Origin: Bugula neritina
Lineage: Eukaryota > Bryozoa > Gymnolaemata > Cheilostomatida > Bugulidae
Reading direction: 5' to 3'
Assembly: GCA_964035545.1 (NCBI GenBank)
Contig: OZ037771.1
Coordinates: 4,203,128 to 4,267,127 of the forward strand
Length of the DNA stretch: 64,000 bases
Made by a program: the position numbers and the translations under genes. Below are positions 13,301 to 24,900 of this stretch, piece by piece; the first letter of the stretch is position 1; each line of letters opens with the position of its first letter. The notes under the pieces were generated by a model, which ran no database searches, had not been told where the DNA came from, and saw only the letters and a program-made list of their open reading frames with translations.

Positions 13301-14465
13301 TTGGAGGCTTCTCATGCCCAGCCTCTTGCCTACTATGTCGGGTTGGATATTGACTCTTCACAAATAAGTAAAGCTGTAGCCAACAAAGCCTTCTTCACTG
13401 CAGCATTCTCTCAGCCTCTCCATCTAGACATCGTGCAGTGTAGTGTTGAAGGTGCGAGCTGTTGCCTAGATATCAATGGTTAATATATACATCTCCAGAA
13501 TTTATGGAGAGTGTTGATTTGAAATTGATTTATTAAACACATTTTTTGCAAGGCGTTTGTTATAACAAAAAAAATATGTGATATTTATAGATATTAAACA
13601 GAAAGTTTCCTGATTGTGTCACTTAAAGCTGATGACAAATTTTAATTATGTATTTGTTTGCTCCACATTTAAACATAAAATTTATTAGTAATAGTGTTGA
13701 AACATTTCACTGTTAAGTATTTAGTGTATTAAAATTCCCTTTCAGCTCCGAGTTTCTTCAACTCTTTTGCTGATGTCATAGTTACTGATATACCATTTGG
13801 GGAGCAGCACACAGTGCAGGGGAATCTTTCTGACTTCTACCTGCGTTGCTGCCAACAGTTCACCAGGTCAGTATGTTGAGTCATCGTAAAGTAATTTCCT
13901 TTCCCAGTTACCGCTCGTTGAATGGTGTGCAGCTGCTCAATATATAAAATTCATTTGTATTGTACAAAATAATGAGCATTCTAAACCTGTATAAGTCCGA
14001 CATAAGAGATAAAGCAAAGCTATAGTCGCACACACATGTATGCAGTTCTTAAAGTATTCATCGTAAAGTTTATAAACTTGATGAGGAGAACACAATTTCT
14101 AATTTACATTCACAGCTCACTCTGGCAGAATATTCTTAAGATGAGACAACTCCTTTAATTATGTAGTTCATGCAAATGGCCAACAATCTCGTGTAACTTA
14201 AGTTGTTGCTGTGTTTTCGATAATCTTGACTGTATTCTTACGTGAAAGTTGAATACTGAATGACAGAATGTCAAGGTCGCATGGTTATTGCAGGTTGCTG
14301 TCGTTAAATGGGAGAGCTGTCGTCCTCGTCTCCAAGAAACAAGTCTCTTGTTTGACACAGCATGCTGTCAGCGTCGGGTTTCACATTAGTCGGCAGCATT
14401 ATATTACTCTGGGCAGGTCTGAGGTGTTCATCGTCTGTATGTCTAAAAAATCCCCAAGTATTTGA
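10377..14465 (+). CDS. THUMPD2: THUMPD2-type THUMP-domain RNA guanine-N2 methyltransferase
   Basis: Ten exons: 10377-10478, 10706-10850, 11189-11306, 11778-11884, 12108-12148, 12284-12444, 12731-12843, 13242-13451, 13746-13866 and 14294-14465. They total 1290 bp (429 aa; human about 500 aa). The N-terminus CVTCGRGMKDLVMKELQ fits the family start. Exon 6 encodes the end of the THUMP domain, and exon 7 the PGLRSTTCAAL block that precedes the Rossmann fold. Exon 8 carries SAM motif I, DPMCGAGTVLLEA, and exon 9 the catalytic-loop motif DIPFG. The C-terminus HYITLGRSEVFIV also matches. In human, THUMPD2 with TRMT112 makes m2G72 in U6 snRNA; the same role here is inference. The small exon 5 and the acceptor of exon 6 are the least certain parts. 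Introns contain minisatellites. Confidence 0.88.
11508..11645. repeat. Minisatellite, about 16-bp unit (CTGTACCCCTATACCA)
   Basis: About eight to nine tandem copies, with shortened units toward the right, inside THUMPD2-like intron 3. The C-rich strand stands out against an AT-rich background. No coding role. Confidence 0.85.
12467..12722. repeat. Minisatellite, 12-13-bp unit (CTATACACTGTTA)
   Basis: A tandem array that starts about 20 bp after the donor of THUMPD2-like exon 6 and runs almost to the acceptor of exon 7. Nearly the whole intron is therefore repeat. There are two longer repeated blocks on the left and a regular 12-13-bp ladder on the right. Confidence 0.85.
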
Positions 14466-14494
14466 AGATGCAGCCGTATAGTTGACTGGTGAAC

Positions 14495-14690
14495 ACAGAT
14501 GCTTGCTGTAAGTGTTGAAGATATAATCTACTGTTGAATACAGCTTCATACTGTAAGTGTTGAAGATATAGTCTACTGTTGAACACAGCTTCATACTGTA
14601 AGTGTTGAAGATATAGTCTACTGTTGAACACAGCTTCATACTGTAAGTATTGAAGATATTGTCTACTGTTGAACACAGCTCATACATCAT
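14495..14690. repeat. 45-bp minisatellite just downstream of THUMPD2-like stop
   Basis: Four copies of a 45-bp unit that includes CTGTAAGTGTTGAAGATATA and CTACTGTTGAACACAGC. The array begins 30 bp after the stop codon, so it is probably in the 3' UTR. Because 45 is a multiple of 3, the reverse strand shows a repetitive open frame that is not a gene. Confidence 0.85.
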
Positions 14691-14825
14691 CTGTTGATGT
14701 GTAAAACTTTAAAGTATTCTTTTACAATTGTTTTTGTTTGTATTCCAGCAACTGAATAGTAGTGACAGTTGCTTTTTCAAGTAGCTGAAATTTTTCAATA
14801 GCCTCAGCCCAGACTTATTTTCCTC

Positions 14826-15146
14826 CAGCAGCTCTAACCTTATGAAAGTGTTTGACTCACTGAAATATTACTCCAAGGAAGTTCAATGGTCTGAATACAA
14901 GATTCATTACACCTTTTGTGGAGTTGTCACACTTCGTATGGTGTCTGCTTCAGGGAGATAAACATCCACAGGACATTCTAAATAAAGTTGGACCTACACT
15001 GTTGCTGTAAAGTAGCATCTACCACTTTCACTGCATCTGTGCTGATCTGACATTGTTTGCTGCTGCTGCCTCTCTCATTCCTCTTGCTGCCAATGTCACA
15101 GAGTGCTACAAATATCTGAAGAAGTATCAACAAGTAAAAGGTGGTA
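14826..15146 (+). pseudogene. Decayed coding fragment or orphan exons, family not recognised
   Basis: Two stretches read like protein but are out of frame with each other and end at stops. The first, after a CCTCCAG acceptor-like site, gives about 44 codons including SNLMKVFDSLKYYSKEVQWS and ends TAA near 14960. The second gives about 40 codons including LIPLAANVTECYKYLKKYQQ and ends at an AAAAG|GTGGTAGG border. In-frame stops between them argue against one live exon. It could be a degraded gene copy or exons of an unread model. I do not recognise the family. Confidence 0.35.
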
Positions 15147-15945
15147 GGTATTCAAAACAATTTTATAACTTAGTTTAACTATCTGGCATAGAAATCATTT
15201 CACACTTTTTGCTAACATACAAGGTGTTAGGTACTTTCTATGCCAGCTTTATATTAATTCATCAGGGAACACAACTCTATGTAGACAAGGAGTCTTGAAA
15301 CTTTAGTAACTTTTGTAACAAAGAGTTACAATTTAAATGTTGTTTTCAAATCATTTGCATGTCTTTTTTTGCAATTATCTTGTTGATATGAACTAAAGTT
15401 ATTCAACTGTCTACTGTTGTTAGTAGAACTGAATAATCTTTGTCAACTGCAACCCAAATGCTGTCCAAGGTCTCTGTTATAGTCAACTTCAAATTAACTG
15501 AATGTTGGTGTAAAATGCAATAAATAATGGAATATTATTATATTATGCATACTTTGCTTATCTCAATAGTGCTGTTCATGCTGGACATATGCTTTGTAGA
15601 AATGAAACCCATACAACCCATTGGATGACGTACTGTATCTCCAAAGTCGAATATCTCTCAGGATTCTGGTCTAAACAAACACATCTATTTCTATTCTACA
15701 TGAAATAATTATATATGGGAATTAAAGAGCTAAATTTAAATGTTTTTGCTACTAATATGTTGTTTTTCGGATATTTTCTATCTGTATTATAATTAGATTA
15801 GGTAAATTTAGTAGAAGACAATTTGCAACTAACGGTTATCATCGTGTATGTAAAATATTGTACATATCTATTAGTTTTCTATATTCAATATACAATGAGT
15901 CTCTCTAGACATCAACTCCTTAATCCAAGGAAGTGTTCTGCTATA

Positions 15946-16335
15946 AGAATGTATCATAAAGTGTAAACTGTAGCAGTATATCATAAATTATCAATTGTAG
16001 CAGTATATCAAAGTGCATGAACTGTAGCAATATATTATGAAGTGTAAACTGTAGCAGTATATCATGAAGTGTAAACTGTAGCAGTATATCATAAATTATC
16101 AATTGTAGCAGTATATCAAAGTGCATGAACTGTAGCAATATATTATGAAGTGTAAACTGTAGCAGTATATCATGAAGTGTAAACTGTAGCAGTATATCAT
16201 AAATTATCAATTGTAGCAGTATATCAAAGTGCATGAACTGTAGCAATATATCATAAAAGTGTAAACTGTAGCAGTATATCATGAAGTGTAAACTGTAGAA
16301 ATATATCAAAGTATCAACTGCAGCAGTATATCAAA
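15946..16335. repeat. Tandem repeat with 27-bp monomers in a 108-bp higher-order unit
   Basis: Monomers of about 27 bp built around TGTAGCAGTATATCA are arranged four to a unit, and the whole 108-bp block repeats. The marker word GCAGTATATCATAAATTATC starts at 15973, 16081 and 16189, exactly 108 bp apart. The period is divisible by three, which explains a 122-codon open frame on the minus strand with a 36-residue period. I do not call that a gene. Confidence 0.9.
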
Positions 16336-17722
16336 GAATACCATCTAATGATCGAGTGCATTTAAACTGTTATATAGCTGCACAGACACCAAATATTAGT
16401 TGATCTGCTTCCATATTCTGTACTAGTCTTTGTCAATTTTGAATACTGGAAAATACTTGCTAACATTTCCATACACTTGTATTTGTGGCACAAGTTTTTC
16501 CTCTTTGAACAGAAGTGGGATAATGCACTCGATGCTACCCTAGAATATTAACTGCTCAGTATTTTTAGACCCCTTTCTATGTATCAAAGTCTAATAACTA
16601 AACCACTAGTGCACCTGTTGAACCCAGGTGTAAATAAAAGTACCTTGAAATAAATTATTATAATTCATCTTCTCCAACACATGGTTTTGTTGAAGTGGAG
16701 GTTAGAAATGAGGATTAAACAAAGGAAACCCCAACTTTTGTTAATCTTTACGACTCCAAAGTGAACTGTTTGCTTTCTTCAATAATCCAAGAAAATAAAT
16801 ATGCAAACAATGTTAACTGCAGGGCTGCACTGAGTGGGTTTAGAGGAAGGTGCAGTTGGTGAACTCACAATACTTAATTGCAATATTTAGTGAGTCAAAT
16901 AATGAATTTGTTGAAAATGGAAGCAGTTAGTTCTGCTCCTAAACACATATTTATGTTCATCTTACAGGGATGTAGCAGTCTATTTCACATGGGAAACACC
17001 TGTTGAAATTTATGTTACTTGAAATTTAAGGCACTTGTGCATAATTATAACTCCTTTCCCTCTATAGTATGAGTTGAATCTACTTAAAATAAACATTATT
17101 GTATAAGAAAAGAACAGTTTTAGTGCAATGGTAGATTAGATTGAATTAGATTTTTAAATATAGCTACATGTTTGAAAATAATTAATTAATAGTCTTCCTC
17201 CATGTACTATAAGTTTCACCTTTGACCTTTTATGCAACTATAGCTCAAGAAAGCAAACTACATGTTGGTATTGTTGATGGAAAGAGTTTGAAAGATACAC
17301 ATAGATCCAACAAATACAAGCCATTTGATGCAATGGTAATGCAGAGCACAGTTCTAGCCCTAGTTACATGGCCATGGTTTAGGTGCAGTAACCACTCTAT
17401 CAACCAGATGGGTATATAACAAACCAATACTTGGTAACTGAGAAGAGCTTTTACACTGCATCATCTGTATGCAGTCTACCGGTAATAAGTGGTCTACCAT
17501 TTTCCACTTGCCATTATTTCTGAGAGTATTTAGTTCCACAAAGTGGAGTTTTCATAGTGCAGCTTCTAAACTTAAAGTACATCTCAATGCTTTAAAATAT
17601 CTTGTCTCAGTTTAACAAAATATTCAACAGCTATATATGATTTCCAAGGATGGAGTATGGCACCCCTCTGACAGAGTTCATAAGCACTTTGGCTATGAAA
17701 TCTGAGGGGTAGTCAGAGTTTT

Positions 17723-17866
17723 TCTATAAGCAGCTCCTAGTGGGGGGTGATTGAGTGCAGTAGTTCGCGGTTCTCCAGTTTGGAGTTGTTGAAACCACCA
17801 ACTTCAAACTCGAGAAAACGCAAACTACTGCACTCAGTCACCCCCAACTCGGCACTGCTTATAGAA
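17723..17866. mobile_element. Foldback MITE-like element, copy 2
   Basis: Perfect 12-bp ends, TTCTATAAGCAG and CTGCTTATAGAA, followed by inner arms TGAGTGCAGTAGTT and AACTACTGCACTCA and then TTCTCCAGTTTGGAGTT against a diverged partner. It shares the arm sequence with copy 1 at 4871-5003. It is non-coding and non-autonomous. I cannot see an unambiguous target duplication. Confidence 0.85.
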
Positions 17867-18818
17867 CAATTCTAGTAGTCATGTCAATGCTAAAATCTCA
17901 AGTTCTATTCTTCACCGATGCTTTTGGCAAATTTGTAATGTTGCCTGCTTATACGAAAGAGTGTGATTTTGCTCCATTATTTATTAGTAATTGTCTTTCC
18001 ACCAGCACTATTACATTGAACTGTTTTGTGACCACTGCTGGAAAAATGGGGCAGTTGCAGTTGAGGCAATGCCACAACAGATAAAACTTTTCAGTATAAA
18101 GTTGCATTTAGTTTTTTATATTATTTTATTAGGGTAATACTAGCAAAATTAAGGTATATAATAATAATTATAATGCAAGACATTGTTAGTAATTTAGAGG
18201 TACAACAAGAGCCGAATATTTTACAGTATAAAAATAACATTCTTCTATACGGATATGCATTGCAAGGTTCAACTGAAATATTTTATAGCTATGAAATGCT
18301 TCTCGCCAAATAATCATTACAATATAATATTTATTATTCTACAAAAACTATTGATTATAATTTGTAGCATGCTGTATATACATCCACTATCTGTGTGGTT
18401 AAAGATGACATGTTTAATGCAAATATGGAATACACCACCAGCACTTCAAACAAACTGTAAACACATTCATTAAATCTGACATCATTTCAAAGTCTCTTTT
18501 GCAAATGTCCAGCAAGTCTTCATTGAGGTCAACACTGAGTGTGATGATGGCTTTAGTAGTTTAATAACAAACACCCAGTTACTTCAGAGAAGAGTGACTT
18601 AAAAAAAACTGACGTCACTTTACCGATTATCATTTCCCAAAACCAATCACAGCACTTCGACCTTAAACCATATCAATACTTGAGGTAGCGTCGTTTATAA
18701 AATCCACGGCAATTTAACAACTATCGTCTCACCGACAGTTTTACTTGAGCAGTCTAGCAATTAAGAAAATAAATAAAGATTTATAATACAGTTCAGTGTG
18801 ATGAGTCATCACTTTGAG

Positions 18819-21789
18819 TCAGTATGCAGTGGTTGGGCGAATAGATAGCCATTCACATATTTTTGGATGCGACTCAAATCGAGACCTCCATTCTCTCAGC
18901 TTCCAGTACGACTTCCTGTCGAGAAAGTCAGGTAGAAACATGCTGATGTTGTCAAACGCCACGTATATAACTGCATCTGCCAGACTCACCTGTAAAAACA
19001 GGATATTTACAATATAACAAGCAGACGGGAAGAGGGTAGATAGAACAATTACGCATTAAATTAAAGGTCAACAGATTAAACCACTGAATGTATGCCAATC
19101 ACTGATATGACACATATAACTTAGACGGCAGCATGTTTCAAATAGACATTTAAGTATCTAGCACTTTACATCCTGTATGGAAATTAGCCCAAGTACTTTT
19201 GGGCTGTTTGTGGTGTTGGTGGTGTGAGAACATGCCCTGCTTTGTTTCGCTTTCTCAAAATCAGCATATTCAATTGACATAGATTCTTACCAGAATTACA
19301 ATAAAGGGTTTCTACACTCAACCCCACATACCTGATCAAGAAACCACTCAGAACTTAGGTTTTCTGTGAGATAGTTCAAAAACCTTGGTAACAAATCTTC
19401 GCTATATTTAAATAGCACTTCATTCTAAAATAAGATAAATCACCCATTCTATATTTGAAAATTATAACAATTCAAATCATAATTAAAATAAATTATTTAT
19501 TAAATAAAACACAGGCACATTTAACTTTTAAATTTAAAAAATTAAGTAGCAGCTAATAAATGTTTTAATTTCTAGAATTATCTATAAAATAAGTAAGTGC
19601 TGGCTGCAGCATCAACCGTACAATAATCACAATGGTTGATATTAATGCTATACCAACTAACTTGCAAGCACCTGCTTTGTTTGACATGTTTGTGATTGCA
19701 ACTATCAGTGTGTTTACATAAACTAGCAACCATCCTAGTAAACAATGAGCCTGTTACTTCATTCACAATATTCATATACACTATCTTATCTACAAGACTA
19801 TCCCCTTGAATAAACTTGCCCTGTTACAAAATGTATGAACTCTTTATAAAGAAATAAATTTGAGAAAGGGAATCAACTTGATTTGTCCTTAAAAAGAATA
19901 TTTTACTGTTGCATGATCGCAGCCTATGTTAAACTTTTATATGCTATAGTTTACTATATAAAACTTTTAGCTTACCCTTTTGTTTTCATCTTTCTCGTTA
20001 AAGATTTCTGCAATTGGGTTTATGCTATCTCTCATGGTCTCCACTATCATATCTACTTTGACTTTGTCTGAACTAGTTCTTCCATCCAAACCTGAAACGC
20101 AAGCAAAAAAATTATTAATTAGTAAAATTGATTTTAAAATAAATATTGCCAGCATTAAAGTATTAACTTAAAAAACAGTTCTTTAGGTTTATTTGACCAA
20201 TTTGTTTTAAAAAACTAGGCACTATTTAAATTGTGATTAGAAGTTGTCCTCCCATTAGAATATGAAGCTCGCGCATAAAGGGTGTAGCAAAACATGTCAA
20301 GTTGTGGGCGATGTGGTTTACCATAACGATAGCGCACTGTCGGCATAAACTCAGTCAGTGTGTTAGTCAGTGATTAAAATATGCCTTGTTGTAAAGAAAC
20401 AATTCCTTAATGTTAACTCAATTAATCATATATAATCTTATACTTTATTTCCCATTCATACTTTAAACACCTTTTAATTCCTCCGAACTTGCAGTTCTGG
20501 CTTCGATACGAACAAATGAAGAAGGAAGTGCCCCATTGCACCCAAAGTTGCGCGTATCGAGTATTATTTTAGCAAAGTATTTCACGCTGTGATGTTATAA
20601 AGTGAAGGGATTCCCTGTGTGTAACTGTGATAATTATAACATTGAAACTTAGTGCATTTCACTTGCGTTTGCACTAGTTGAACCCGTTGCAGGTTCATCA
20701 AGCGAATTGATGTGCAGCAGTTAAGAAATGTAGCTATCTCGTGTGCTAATATTTTGTTGGTGCTTTAACTCATTCATGAGGGTACATTAGGTTCTAACCA
20801 GTGCTCAATCTAAAATAATGGGGGGCTTAGAGTTGGACTCCCTAACTAAATCTTGGCGTATGAGTTTATGAGGTAAATAAACACGGATCTGAGCTGATTT
20901 ATTAAATGAGTTTGCACTAAAATACCTGCTGCCTTTGCAGCAATGCCACAGGCTAGGTCACTCAGTATCAAACCCAACACGATTAATTCTTGCCAAGGGT
21001 TCTATCAATGATAATTAAAAAACAAAAGACACAAGTAAGGCCTAATCTTCATTAATATGTCATAACATTAAGAAAGTAGTTTTGTAATTGTAACTAATAA
21101 CAATGAATTAAAATGGAAAGTTTTATTTTGCAAGAAATGTCAGTCCACAACTAATCAATGCAAGTGCAAAGTTTAGATGTACCAGAGGTTAAGTATAGAG
21201 GAGCTATTTTTGCACTAGTTTGCACTCCCAGCTGCACCAAATAAACTCAGATATAGAGATACAAATTTAATAACTAGTAAGTATAATTAAGCCGTAGTAG
21301 TTGAATGCTTTAATTAGATATATGTCGAAAATATTTTCAATTTTAGGAAATTTCTCAGCCAGTTTAGTTGAAGCTATTGGAGAAATTGAGAAAAGCCTGT
21401 GTTCTAGACTGAAAATATAGCAAAAGAAATGGTGCTTTGAATTTATTAAGAAAATTAAAGAGCTTGCGCTATTGGAATTTCTCTCCTACCGCACCTAAAT
21501 GATTAAGCTACAGTTCTCAAAGCTGAACTAAAAAAACTAGCAAATCTAGGGCCATTCAAAAAGAAAGCAATAAGCCACATGGAGATTTTAAATGACTATT
21601 TGTAGTGAGAAAGGGAGAAAAAGTTATGATTGTGTAATATAAACTTTTCTTAATTATTGGATAGCCATCACAGCATAGCAGCAGTATTACTAGTAGTACG
21701 AGAAGTAATAGTAGTAGCAGCGGCAGTAGTACTAATAGTAGTAGCAGTAAAAGTATAAGTAATAGTTGTTGCTGTAGTATTAATAGTAT

Positions 21790-21821
<32 letters not shown>

Positions 21822-21867
21822 GTAGTAGTAGCAGTAGTATTAGTAGTAGTAGTAGTAGTAGTAGTAG

Positions 21868-21956
<89 letters not shown>

Positions 21957-24900
21957 ATAGCAGCAGCAATAGTAGTAGTAGTAGTAGTAGTATCAAGATG
22001 TAGCAATGTCTATATGTTTCATTCATAAAACCTCTTTGCATTTTGCCATGCTACTTAGTTATGTGATGGACCTTGATAATAATTACAAAAACATTCATGC
22101 AGCAGCACAATGAAATCCTATACAAGGCATATACATACATATGTAGGAGTTGTTTTGCCTGAGTTCAAATCTTCCAACACCGTTATGCATTAAATATTTG
22201 AGACCAAAACCTGCCAGATGCATTTTCTCAGCTTTAAAAGAGTTAAAATACATATCTGCATTCGTGAAAATCCATTGTAAAAATAAATCATTATTCAAAC
22301 TGTTCAAGTTGCATACATAATAGCAATTTTATCACGGTTTTTACCAATTATATATTCTTAATGTGCAGTTAATTTTGGGGGACAGGATGTGCGCATGACG
22401 AATGGGTTCGATTCAGGCTCAAGTTTACTACTTTCCCCTTGAAGTCCGCCACGTCAGACACGTCTGCACTTTGAACGTGACTCATCCCTACTAACTTACT
22501 GGCTGCGTTAGAGAGACAGCCGTGGGAACTGAATGCCAGTAAAGGGGAAGGAACGAAGCAAGAATTATGTAATCACTTATAATGTTGACAAGGCCTATCT
22601 TTCACAGGCTGGTGAAGTTCATTAACCATGCATTTGTCACGCAAAATATGCCAAAGTTGGTTAGTATTAATTTTATATCATGATACATTTAAAAGCATCA
22701 TTCATTCGTGTTTACTTGTATGCTACAATCAAATGAATGATGGCAAAGTAATTAGCTATGCTGATTTATATAGTTCCGAAATATTTAAGTATTTGTTGGC
22801 AATGCCTGCCTATTATATGTCTCATGAACTTGCAGACGAACTGTCTTAATGCCAAACTCATTTTCTGAGACATGAAAATATTTCAAACCTGGCACGTGGG
22901 GATGGGGTAATTGTAATTGACCCCAACCCTGCTGGCACGTGGGGTTTTGGAATTGCAGTTACTGCACACTCAGCATTACAAGGGAAATGTTTGAATAGTT
23001 AGTAGTAGGTTTAGTTATTCACATTTCATTCTACACATAGTTGCAAATAATATTTGCTAGATATTGTAAAACAATTCGAGTTTGAAAATCAGCTAGCAAA
23101 AAGAATTAAGAAATAAAAAACAATTGTGTAACTAAACAGTATAATTATCCAAGTGTTGAATATAAGAAACTAGCGGAAGTTTATAGTCACTATTTCTAAG
23201 AGAAACCCCTAATGGAAGGGGTTGTTGCTAAATCGGGCTAAGGACTTATTCAGGTGGGGCACAGGAGCAATTATGACTGGATGCTCTTCCTAACATAACC
23301 AATGGCCTTTGTCCGGCTGGAACCCATGACCTCGCGTTTACTAGGCAAACACTCTAACCCCTAGACCCTGCTCCCTCAAGTGTTGAATATTATAGTGATA
23401 GGTGTTTAATATAATGCACGTGGTAGAACTACCAAAAACTTCTTCAGCCAAATTCTTGTCGTCTGAGATCTCCACTGAGTACAAGAATTTAATTTAATTC
23501 TGGTACTCTCATATAATTAACCCAAATTATGCAACCGATAGACAAATTTGAGAGAAATATAGATTACAAGTGTCATTGTCTACGTTCAATATAATTTTAG
23601 TTCACATTTGCATAATCTATTTTTATCCCCAAAAATGCATTCAAAATAATACAGTGCTTCAGGTGCCAATGCTAGTGCATATCTCCCACAGTGTTGTAAT
23701 GACATTCAGAGTGATAAATGCAGCCTTCTATTGCTAGTGCAAAGTGCCTACAAATTATTGACAGTGTGTCCCACACATGTGTGTAACCCATTCTATTAAT
23801 ACGCACTGGACTTTGGAAAACAAATCTCCATCATTAAACACTTGATAAATTACATTATTGTGAAAGTTTGAAGTTGAGTACAAAATCATAATTCCTGCCA
23901 GAGTATGTCCAGGTATGCATAAGTAATCGCCATTAGATTCGTAGATTTGCATCCTGTCTCTAATCTAAGCCCCAACTGCTATCTAGTGCGAAATATAATG
24001 CAAGCATGGAGTAACATAGCTGTACTGAAGCTTCCTGACTTTAAACTAAAATGTGGAAGATATAAAACGTTTTTCAAGTTTGAATATGGAAGGTCAAAGA
24101 AGCTAAAAGCTGTAATTTTGCAAAAATCTGAAACATAAATTGGAAATGTTTCACTACTGTTACCTTGCCAACTTGGTGCACAATTTAGGTATCTAAACTA
24201 AAACAATGGTATAAGCTAAAATAATTTTTACTTCTAAAGAAAAAATTTGAATGCATCATTTTAGGACCTTTACATGCATAGAATTAAAACACTATTCGTA
24301 AGGAAAAATCAATTACAACCTGTAACCTTATTAGTCAATTATTCAATTATTAATAATCAGTTTGACCTACACAACATCTTGTTTAGAAAATCAACATTTT
24401 AAGCATTTGTGGTTGTTTTGGTGCAAACCAACCACACTAGAATTACATTTCAATGACAACAATTAACACTGTAGTCATAATTAGTTGACCTGCTTGTTTG
24501 TTGCAGAAAGGAGTTACTACCATTCACTCTAACATACAGCAAGGACACCTTGTGACAGTTGGCAGGTGTCAGTTCAAGGTGCAAGGTGCTTGCTCTGTAA
24601 GTGGTCAACTACTGCTATCTAACTATCCCACATATAGTCCTATACATTCCTACCAATAAGCTACCCACTACTGTACCTATAGTCTTTCACCTTATATTCA
24701 CTAGATATAAAGATGAAAGCACTTTTTCAGACACCATTTCAAGGAGTAAGCTTCCTACAACTGTTAACATTAGACTTCAATGATGGCAATTAATGTCAAG
24801 ACTTGAATATTTCCAAGTAAAAACACCTGACGTTTGATTTTTTTCGAACAGCAATACACCCCGACTGCCACATGTCTGTCTTTGCCAGACAAAAGTGTAC

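Larger units (their letters stand above)
14466..18818. other. Intergenic region between two convergent genes
   Basis: This 4.3-kb gap lies between the stop of the THUMPD2-like gene (+) and the stop of the GST gene (-), so the genes converge. It holds the 45-bp minisatellite, the decayed coding fragment, a 108-bp higher-order tandem repeat and a foldback element. The rest shows no supported gene. Confidence 0.7.

Noticed and set aside
14304-14690. 128-codon frame on minus with repeated CSTVDYIFNTYSMKL
   Set aside because: It is the reverse of the 45-bp minisatellite and of the last THUMPD2-like exon.
15941-16309. 122-codon repetitive frame on minus with a 36-residue period
   Set aside because: The tandem repeat unit of 108 bp is divisible by three; no start context, splice sites or family similarity.
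15946-16335. CRISPR-like array
   Set aside because: Repeats are contiguous and diverged with no unique spacers, and the DNA is eukaryotic.
20930-21008. Minus-strand exon reading as a hydrophobic segment (ELIVLGLILSDLAC)
   Set aside because: It has a donor-like end but no good acceptor, and the GST exons on both sides join in phase without it.
21556-22041. 161-codon Leu-rich and 112-codon Thr-rich frames
   Set aside because: The same artefact of an AGT array within a GST intron.
22381-22560. Another tRNA-derived repeat (GGTTCGATTC at 22405)
   Set aside because: A box B-like word alone, with no second copy in the window and no clear box A; a repeat is possible but not supported.
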